Source of the DNA: JANQOH01 sp965242575
GTDB lineage: Bacteria; Pseudomonadota; Alphaproteobacteria; UBA7887
DNA length: 64,000 bases
Direction: 5' to 3'
Assembly (NCBI GenBank): GCA_965242575.1
Contig: OZ251461.1
Span: 310,001-374,000 of the forward strand
A program made the position numbers and the translations under genes. Positions 58,890 through 64,000 of this stretch are shown here, in pieces. Each line of letters begins with the position of its first letter. Within the stretch, counting starts at the first letter, position 1. The notes below the pieces were generated by a model that saw nothing but the letters and a program-made list of their open reading frames with translations, was not told the DNA's origin and made no database searches.

Positions 58890-59240
58890 CTAGTTGTCGT
58901 TCGCCTTGCCGCCCTTGTCGGCGGAGCGGGGTTCGGGTTTGCCGGTCAGTTCGGCGATGGTCGCGCGCCGCGCCTTGACCCGGACGTTGGGGGCGATCTC
59001 GAGGATCACGGTGGCGTCGTCCTCGACCCTGGCGACGGTGGCGTGCAGGCCGCCGCCGGTGACGACGCGGTCGCCGCGCTTGAGCGCAGCCACCATCTCG
59101 CGGTGTTCGCGCGCCTTCTTCTGCTGCGGGCGGATGAGCAGGAAGTAGAACACGACGAAGATGAGGACGAGCGGCAGAATCTGGATCAGCGCGCCGCCGC
59201 CCCCGGACGCGTCCTGCGCGAAGGCCGTCGATACGAACAT
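58890..59240 (-). CDS. yajC: Preprotein translocase accessory subunit YajC
   Basis: 116 aa, one helix (LIQILPLVLIFVVFYFLLI) followed by RPQQKKAREHREMVAALKRGDRVVTGGGLH, the family core. First gene of the yajC-secD-secF operon under the promoter at about 59288-59315. Confidence 0.95.
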   Translation of the reverse strand: MFVSTAFAQDASGGGGALIQILPLVLIFVVFYFLLIRPQQKKAREHREMVAALKRGDRVVTGGGLHATVARVEDDATVILEIAPNVRVKARRATIAELTGKPEPRSADKGGKANDN

Positions 59241-59287
59241 GCGAGGTTCCTTCCCGGATCGGGCGCCCGCCCGCCGTAGCGGGCCGG

Positions 59288-59338
59288 ACTATAGCCGCCG
59301 CCGCCGCGTTTGCAACCGGCGCGGCGGAGAGTTAGAAT
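59288..59338. promoter_or_regulatory. Divergent promoters sharing one palindromic -35 (TTGCAA)
   Basis: TTGCAA at 59310-59315 is its own reverse complement. To the right it pairs with TAGAAT (59333-59338, 17-bp spacer) for the small gene at 59345; to the left it pairs, on the minus strand, with TATAGT (59288-59293, 16-bp spacer) for yajC. The rightward start point would fall at or next to the ATG, giving a leaderless mRNA. Confidence 0.5.
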
Positions 59339-59344
59339 CGCCGC

Positions 59345-59521
59345 ATGACGGTCCAGCCCGACACCGTGCTCATGGCCTTCTTCATGCTCGGCGCGCTCAT
59401 GTTCGCCGCGCTCGGCTTCCTGTGGACGCTGCATCGCGACATGCGCGGCCTTTCCGAGCGCGTCGCCAAGGTGGAGGGGCTGCTTGAGGGGTTGCGCGAC
59501 AGCCTGACGCGCCAACGGTGA
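59345..59521 (+). CDS. 58-aa membrane/coiled-coil protein
   Basis: ATG 59345 to TGA 59519-59521. One membrane helix (MAFFMLGALMFAALGFLWTL) then a charged helix (RDMRGLSERVAKVEGLLEGL). It is below common ORF-length cut-offs. No family recognised. It lies between the divergent yajC promoter and a DUF815 gene 22 bp downstream, and the promoter placement implies leaderless translation. Confidence 0.65.
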   Translation: MTVQPDTVLMAFFMLGALMFAALGFLWTLHRDMRGLSERVAKVEGLLEGLRDSLTRQR

Positions 59522-59543
59522 GCGCCGCTCCTATAGCCGCCCC

Positions 59544-60404
59544 GTGAACGCTGCGGAGTTCGGCCCAGCGCTGGCGCGCATTGCCGACGCGCTGGAGCGG
59601 CTGGCGCCCCCTCCCCCGCCGGAGGTCGATTTCGACTCCGCCGACGCCTTCGTCTGGGAGCCGCGGACGGAGCGCCCGCGCCCGGTCCGTGAGCCGAGCC
59701 GCGTTCCGCTGGAGCTGCTCAAGGGGATCGACCGGGCGCGCGGCGTCCTGCTGGAGAACACCCGCCGCTTCGCCGCCGGCCTGCCGGCGAACAACGCGCT
59801 GCTGTGGGGCGCGCGCGGCATGGGCAAGAGCTCGCTGGTGAAGGCGGTCCACGGGGAGATCTGCCGCAGCGCGCCGGGCGCGCTGGCGCTGGTGGAGATC
59901 CACCGCGAGGACATCGACGGCCTGCCGCGCCTGCTGGAGCTCCTGCGCGCCGCGCCGCGCCGCGTCCTGCTGTTCTGCGACGACCTGTCGTTCGACCGCG
60001 ACGACACTTCCTACAAATCGCTCAAGGCGGCGCTGGAGGGCGGGATCGAAGGGCGGCCCGGCAACGCGGTGTTCTACGCCACCTCGAACCGCCGCCACCT
60101 GATGCCGCGCGACATGATCGAGAACGAACGCTCGACGGCGGTGAACCCCTCGGAGGCGGTGGAGGAGAAGGTTTCGCTCTCCGACCGTTTCGGCCTGTGG
60201 CTCGGATTCCACAATTGCGACCAGCCGACCTATCTGGCGATGGTCGAGGGCTACGCGCGGGCGCACGGGCTGGACGACGCGCCGCCGGACGCGCGGCGCG
60301 CCGAGGCGCTCGAATGGGCGGCGACGCGCGGCGGGCGCTCCGGGCGCGTGGCGTGGCAGTTCATCCAGGATCTGGCGGGGCGGTTGGGGAAGACGCTGGA
60401 GTGA
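59544..60404 (+). CDS. DUF815 family AAA ATPase
   Basis: 286 aa from GTG. Walker A GARGMGKSSLVKAVH (about 88-102), Walker B LLFCDDLSF, then FYATSNRRHLMPRDMIENE and LSDRFGLWLGFHNCDQPTYL, all DUF815 hallmarks. Function of the family is unknown; it commonly sits beside yajC/secDF in alphaproteobacteria. Confidence 0.9.
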   Translation: MNAAEFGPALARIADALERLAPPPPPEVDFDSADAFVWEPRTERPRPVREPSRVPLELLKGIDRARGVLLENTRRFAAGLPANNALLWGARGMGKSSLVKAVHGEICRSAPGALALVEIHREDIDGLPRLLELLRAAPRRVLLFCDDLSFDRDDTSYKSLKAALEGGIEGRPGNAVFYATSNRRHLMPRDMIENERSTAVNPSEAVEEKVSLSDRFGLWLGFHNCDQPTYLAMVEGYARAHGLDDAPPDARRAEALEWAATRGGRSGRVAWQFIQDLAGRLGKTLE

Positions 60405-60500
60405 AGCGCGGGGCCGCCCGGCCCGCGCGCCGGTCGGTCGGGACGTCCCGCTGCGCCGCGGCCTTCCCCACCCGGCGGGACGGGGAAGGGACGCGGACCG

Positions 60501-60737
60501 CTAGAACCAGCCGCCCGCGTTGGCCCGGCCCGGAGGGAGAATCGCGCCCCAGCCGCCGGCGACCCGCGCCAGCTGTTCGTCCGACAACGCCCCGCGGGGC
60601 GGCGGCGTCAGGCCCGGCTCTTCCTCGATCGCGGCCTTCGGGTCGGCGCGCGGACGGGCGCGGAACGCTTCGCCCTCGACGGCCTTTTCGACGAGACGCC
60701 GGCGCCGCCCGCCGGCCTTCGCGTTTTCCGGTCTCAC
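60501..60737 (-). CDS. Small peptide with double-glycine-type leader motif (putative RiPP precursor)
   Basis: 78 aa from GTG 60737, with a strong GGAGGAAGG Shine-Dalgarno and its own promoter. An Arg-rich N-terminus leads to ALSDEQLARVAGG followed by a 16-residue end WGAILPPGRANAGGWF. LSDE-L--V-GG is the leader signature of peptides processed by C39 peptidase/ABC exporters and of Nif11/NHLP-type RiPP precursors; cleavage after GG would release the 16-mer. No modification or export enzyme lies in the window, and the core has no Cys, Ser or Thr, so a lanthipeptide is excluded. The function is a hypothesis. Confidence 0.5.
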   Translation of the reverse strand: MRPENAKAGGRRRRLVEKAVEGEAFRARPRADPKAAIEEEPGLTPPPRGALSDEQLARVAGGWGAILPPGRANAGGWF

Positions 60738-60777
60738 GATCCTTCCTCCAGCGAAACATGCGAGGGAACTTCGTGTT

Positions 60778-60806
60778 TCTCTAACATGCGGGGGGTATTT
60801 TGTCAA
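60778..60806 (-). promoter_or_regulatory. Predicted strong promoter of the GG-leader peptide gene
   Basis: Consensus TTGACA on the minus strand (60801-60806), 17-bp spacer, TAGAGA (60778-60783). Predicted start near 60771, about 35 bp before the GTG. Confidence 0.65.
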
Positions 60807-60835
60807 GAGAGCGCCGCGGCCGTTCCCGGCGCGGA

Positions 60836-60932
60836 CCGCGAACGATTTTTGCGAAAACGAGGCCGAGCGAACGATTTTCCCGGTCCGCGAACGATTTTTG
60901 CGAAAACGAGGCCGAGCGAACGATTTTTGCAA
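60836..60932. repeat. Iteron array CGAACGATTTT x4 (two 49-bp units)
   Basis: Two direct repeats with 49-bp period, identical over at least 43 bp (60836-60878 and 60885-60927). Each holds two copies of CGAACGATTTT, starting at 60839, 60868, 60888 and 60917 (spacings 29, 20, 29). The array fills the space between the divergent peptide and Fic promoters and touches the Fic -35, so it is a likely operator for a DNA-binding regulator. Confidence 0.8.
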
Positions 60933-60955
60933 AATCCGCCCCGCGCCGATAGAGT
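60927..60955 (+). promoter_or_regulatory. Predicted promoter of the Fic gene
   Basis: TTGCAA (60927-60932), 17-bp spacer, TAGAGT (60950-60955), 15 bp before the Fic ATG. The -35 abuts the last iteron. Confidence 0.5.
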
Positions 60956-60970
60956 CCGGCCGCTCGACCC

Positions 60971-62527
60971 ATGTCCGAACGGTGCGCCCGGATGGCGAAC
61001 GCCCGGATCGCAGACGAATTCCTCGGGCGCGCCCCGCCCGAACCCGCCGCCCCCGCCGGCTACGCGGCGCTGATCGCCCGGCACGGGCTGGAAACGCCGG
61101 CGCCGCCCCGTCTGGCGGCCATCGCCGAGCGCCACCGCCCCGCCTCGACGCCGGAATGGCTGCTTCTCGGGCCGCCCTACCGCCCCGAGCCGACGCTCGC
61201 GGGCGATCTCGCCTTCGCCCTGAAGTGGGAAGGGGTCGATCTCCCGGCGCTCGCGGCGCTGTTCCGCGCGCTCCCCGGCGAGGAGGTGCGGGCGGCGGTG
61301 CGCGCAGGCCCGACCGGCGCGTTCTCCCGCCGCCTCTGGTTTCTGTACGAGTGGCTCACCGGAACCGTTCTCGACCTGCCCGACGCCGACGGCAAGCTCC
61401 CCTACGTCCCGGCGGTGGACGCCGAACGGCAGTTCGCGTTGACCGGCGGCGTCCGCTCCGCGCGCCACAAGGTCATCGACAACCTGCCGGGAACCCGCGC
61501 CTTCTGCCCGCTGGCGCGGCGCACCCCGGCGCTCGCGGCGTTCGCCGGCAAGGGACTGGACGTCCGCGCGCGGGAGATCGCGGACCGCGCGCTTCCCGGC
61601 GTCATGGCGCGCGCCGCCGCCTTCCTGCTTCTGGCGGACTCGAGATCCTCCTTCACCATCGAGGGCGAGCGGCCGTCGCAACGCCGCGCCCGGCAATGGG
61701 GCCGCGCGATCGGCGAGGCCGGCCGGCGGACGCTCGATGCGGCCGAATTCGAGCGGCTCCAGCGCATCGTCATCGACGACTCCCGCTTCGTCTCCCTCGG
61801 TTTGCGGAGCGAGGGCGTTTTCGTCGGAGCGCACGACCGGACGACCGGCGATCCCGCGCCCGACCATATAGGCGCCCGCCCGGAGGACCTGCGCGACCTC
61901 GTGGAGGGGATCGCCGCCTACGGCGCGCGCGCCATAGGCGGCGGTTTCGACGCCGTGGCGGCCGCGGCGGCGATGGCGTTCGGGTTCGTCTACGTCCATC
62001 CCTTCGCGGACGGGAACGGGCGCCTCCACCGCTGGCTCGCGCACCACGTCCTCGCGGCGGCGGGCTACGGCCCGCCCGGAATGGTGTTCCCCATCAGCGC
62101 GGCGATCCTGGCGCGCATGGAGGAATACCGCGCCGTTCTCGAATCCCGGTCCGCCGCCCTGCTGCCCCTGGTGGACTGGCGCCCGACGCCCGACGGCAAC
62201 GTGGAGGTCCTCAACGACACGGCGGATTTCTACCGCTATTTCGACGCGACGGCGCACACCGAGTTCCTCTATGCGCGCATCGAGGACACGGTCGAGGAGA
62301 TCGTCCCCCGCGAGATACGCTTTCTGGAGGGCTACGATCGGTTCTCCGCCGGCGTGCGGCGGATCGTGGACATGCCGGGGCGGCGGGTGGAATTGCTCCG
62401 CCGCTTCCTGGAGCAGGGCGGCGGGCGCTTGTCCCGGCGGGCGCGCGGCCGGGAGTTCGCGGCGCTGACGGACGAGGAAACCTCCGATATCGAGAGGCTT
62501 TACGCCGAGGCCTTCGGCGAAGCTTGA
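60971..62527 (+). CDS. Fic family protein with N-terminal self-inhibitory motif
   Basis: 518 aa. Catalytic loop HPFADGNGRLHR (His343) matches HPFx(D/E)GNGRxxR, so AMP transfer to target Ser/Thr/Tyr is expected. An inhibitory helix motif S-x-x-x-E-G occurs at 227-232 (SFTIEG; Glu231) before the core, defining a class II Fic enzyme that can also reverse its own modification. The N-terminal ~200 residues and C-terminal winged-helix-like end resemble large stand-alone Fic proteins of host-associated bacteria. Target unknown. Regulated presumably through the upstream iterons. Confidence 0.88.
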   Translation: MSERCARMANARIADEFLGRAPPEPAAPAGYAALIARHGLETPAPPRLAAIAERHRPASTPEWLLLGPPYRPEPTLAGDLAFALKWEGVDLPALAALFRALPGEEVRAAVRAGPTGAFSRRLWFLYEWLTGTVLDLPDADGKLPYVPAVDAERQFALTGGVRSARHKVIDNLPGTRAFCPLARRTPALAAFAGKGLDVRAREIADRALPGVMARAAAFLLLADSRSSFTIEGERPSQRRARQWGRAIGEAGRRTLDAAEFERLQRIVIDDSRFVSLGLRSEGVFVGAHDRTTGDPAPDHIGARPEDLRDLVEGIAAYGARAIGGGFDAVAAAAAMAFGFVYVHPFADGNGRLHRWLAHHVLAAAGYGPPGMVFPISAAILARMEEYRAVLESRSAALLPLVDWRPTPDGNVEVLNDTADFYRYFDATAHTEFLYARIEDTVEEIVPREIRFLEGYDRFSAGVRRIVDMPGRRVELLRRFLEQGGGRLSRRARGREFAALTDEETSDIERLYAEAFGEA

Positions 62528-62548
62528 ACCCGGGCGGCGGCGCCGCCG

Positions 62549-62935
62549 CTACCGCGCCGCGCGCCCGCCGTCGATGCCATAGGTCGATCCGGCGCCATGC
62601 GCGCTCTCGTCGCCGGAGAGGAAGAGCATCGGCCGCACCGCCTCCTCCGGGCAGGCGTAGCGGCCCTGGGGCGAGGCGGCCTCGTAATCGCGGCGGAAAC
62701 CCTCGGGGTCGTCCGGCGCCAGCTGCGCCTCCAGCGAGCGCATCATGCGGGTGTCCACCGGCGAGGGGTGGACCGTATTGACGCGGACCCCGTCCCGCGC
62801 GCCCTCCAGCGCCGCGGTGCGCATCAGGCCGACTACGGCGTGCTTGGAGGCGACGTAGGCCGGCATCCGCGCGCGGCCGCGCAAGCCGCCGCTGGGCGAG
62901 GTGACGACGACGACCATCGCCACCCGCCTTCGCTC
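62549..62935 (-). pseudogene. C-terminal half of a short-chain dehydrogenase/reductase
   Basis: The frame encodes SDR sequence from the catalytic Ser strand onward: VVVTSPSGGLRGRARMPAYVASKHAVVGLMRTAALE with the YxxxK pair, VRVNTVHPSPVDTRMM, and a normal SDR end LSGDESAHGAGSTYGIDGG. The N-terminal Rossmann half with its Gly-rich NAD motif is missing; the sequence upstream of about 62935 is unrelated. A 5'-truncated remnant at the edge of the accessory region. Confidence 0.75.
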
Positions 62936-63097
62936 CACGCGGCACGCATCGAACCGGACGCCGAACACGCGTAGCTGGACACCGCGTAGGCGCATCCGCT
63001 ACGTTGCCAGCAAGGACGCGAGCCTTGCGCTCCGATGCCGCCGATGGTGCAATCGCATCCGGGATCGCCGCCGTGACCGGCGGTGGAGACAGCCCAG

Positions 63098-63127
63098 TTG
63101 CCCTCCGGCGGCCGCCGGTGGTAGAAT
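63098..63127 (+). promoter_or_regulatory. Predicted promoter of the GHKL-ATPase gene pair
   Basis: TTGCCC (63098-63103), 18-bp spacer, TAGAAT (63122-63127). The predicted start is about 32 nt before the ATG at 63166, which supports that start. Bases 62936-63097 hold no gene I can support. Confidence 0.45.
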
Positions 63128-63165
63128 CACATCTCTCGCGCACCGACGACAGGATATCGCAGGGA

Positions 63166-63369
63166 ATGGCTCATCCACTCGAGGAAGGCGCGCGCGCCGT
63201 GATCGACGAGATTTCCTGGATGGTGGACGGCTTGGACGCCCACTTTCTGGCCGGGGACGAAGTTGACAAGCCGTCGGCGATCACCGACGAGCTGTTCCAC
63301 GTCGCCCACCAGGACCGCTGCGCGTGGTCGTTCAACGTGGAGCTGCAGCCGGATATCGAGAACTGGTAA
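63166..63369 (+). CDS. Hypothetical 67-aa acidic protein
   Basis: ATG 63166 (AGGGA directly upstream) to TAA 63367-63369. Acidic, with EEGARAVIDEISWMVDGLDA and DELFHVAHQDRCAWSF. No family recognised. It is 32 bp upstream of the GHKL ATPase gene and probably in one operon with it. Its base composition is intermediate between the GC-rich backbone and the AT-richer ATPase gene. Confidence 0.5.
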   Translation: MAHPLEEGARAVIDEISWMVDGLDAHFLAGDEVDKPSAITDELFHVAHQDRCAWSFNVELQPDIENW

Positions 63370-63401
63370 ATCGGCAGTCCGGAAATAAAGGAGCAGCGCC
63401 A

Positions 63402-64000
63402 ATGACCAGCAACTACGACGCAATACGCAGGAATAACCTCAACCGATTCGGTACCGATATCGGACGTATCGGCAAAATGTTGCTCGCGGATCGTTACGAT
63501 GACCGCACCCATTTCATATATGAATTGCTACAAAACGCCGAGGATGCTCTCTCGAAACGACCGAATCGGACCGGTAAGAGATCCGTGCGTTTCAATCTGA
63601 AAGGCGACAGTCTGTCCGTCCGCCACTTCGGCAAACCTTTCGACAAGAACGACGTAGAAGGCGTCTGTGGAATCGATGAAAGTACGAAGGATATTACAAG
63701 CATCGGAAGATTCGGAATAGGCTTCAAATCCGTCTATGCGTTCACCCAATTACCCGAAATTCACTCTGGGGATGAGGATTTTGCCATAGAAAATTACGTC
63801 TGGCCCAGATCTGTTCCTTATTATGATCGGGAGCACGACGAAACAGTCATAGTTATGCCGGGGCTGAATTCGAACGACTGTGAAGAGATTGAGGACGGTC
63901 TTGCACGCATGGGGCCGGATGCGCTCATATTCCTGAAGGAAATAGAAGAAATTGAATGGGCAACACGGAACGGCTCATCCGGCGTTTACCTGCGACAATC
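63402..64000 (+). CDS. GHKL (sacsin/HSP90-like) ATPase, N-terminal part (partial)
   Basis: ATG 63402 follows AAGGAG at 9 nt; the frame is open to the window end (about 199 codons). The Bergerat-fold ATP site is clear: N-box YELLQNAEDAL (Glu41, Asn45) and G2 box GRFGIGFKSVYAFT (102-115). This form, with ELLQNAEDA, is shared by sacsin-type ATPases in many prokaryotic conflict systems as the N-terminus of very large proteins. The DNA is obviously AT-richer than the rest of the window, indicating transfer. The system it belongs to lies beyond the window. Confidence 0.8.
   Translation, partial: MTSNYDAIRRNNLNRFGTDIGRIGKMLLADRYDDRTHFIYELLQNAEDALSKRPNRTGKRSVRFNLKGDSLSVRHFGKPFDKNDVEGVCGIDESTKDITSIGRFGIGFKSVYAFTQLPEIHSGDEDFAIENYVWPRSVPYYDREHDETVIVMPGLNSNDCEEIEDGLARMGPDALIFLKEIEEIEWATRNGSSGVYLRQ

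Noticed and set aside
62985..63100. Forward-strand scraps resembling SDR motifs (RYVASKDA, IAAVTGGG)
   Set aside because: Too short, in the wrong order for an SDR, and without further similarity; probably chance.

Overview
The window looks like chromosome of a very GC-rich (about 70% or more by eye) alphaproteobacterium, probably uncultured. Several gene orders are typical of that class: mrp | hflK-hflC-DUF2065-degP, rpmH-rnpA-yidD-yidC-engB, and trmFO | NDUFAF6-like-secF-secD-yajC. No rRNA or tRNA gene was recognised. The last ~600 bases are clearly AT-richer and look imported.

Layout. 0-2.1 kb: end of sdhA, sdhB and a Ca2+/cation antiporter. 2.2-9.6 kb: an Rpn-type nuclease gene whose 3' end is tandemly duplicated, a Slam-type outer-membrane protein with a TbpB-like surface lipoprotein, and two tandem coiled-coil membrane proteins. 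9.7-12.9 kb: a MITE-like element, a MntA/HepT toxin-antitoxin pair, speE and a decayed IS110 transposase. 13.0-35.2 kb: two paralogous Calx-beta/beta-barrel surface proteins in inverted orientation, each with a long poly-C tract at its 5' end. Between them lie a Cu/Ag efflux operon (Cys/His-rich protein, CusB with extra CusF-like modules, CusA, CusF) and a MoxR-Bat operon ending in a subtilisin-like protease. 35.2-44.3 kb: uvrD, a small coiled-coil protein, a second TbpB-like lipoprotein, a thioesterase, a solute-binding protein, a D-lactate dehydrogenase-like flavoprotein and an AlbA_2/HATPase regulator. 44.2-44.6 kb: an exact-period 212-bp tandem duplication. 44.6-60.4 kb: mostly housekeeping genes for protein quality control, membrane insertion and secretion (mrp, hflKC, degP, rpmH, rnpA, yidD, yidC, engB, trmFO, secDF, yajC), with a HigB toxin and a HigA-uracil-DNA-glycosylase fusion inserted between degP and rpmH. 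60.5-64 kb: a double-glycine-leader-like peptide gene divergent from a Fic gene across an iteron array, an SDR remnant, and the start of a GHKL (sacsin/HSP90-like) ATPase gene.

The most interesting material is (1) the paired surface proteins with poly-C tracts, one in frame (13 C) and one out of frame (21 C), sharing about 2.27 kb of inverted 3' sequence that could exchange passenger domains or flip the segment between them; (2) the HigB / HigA-UDG fusion; (3) two independent tandem duplications that each cover the junction of two convergent genes; and (4) the accessory right end with the GG-leader-like peptide, iterons, Fic and GHKL ATPase. Several promoters can be proposed from -35/-10 matches, including divergent promoters upstream of yajC that share one palindromic -35 hexamer.
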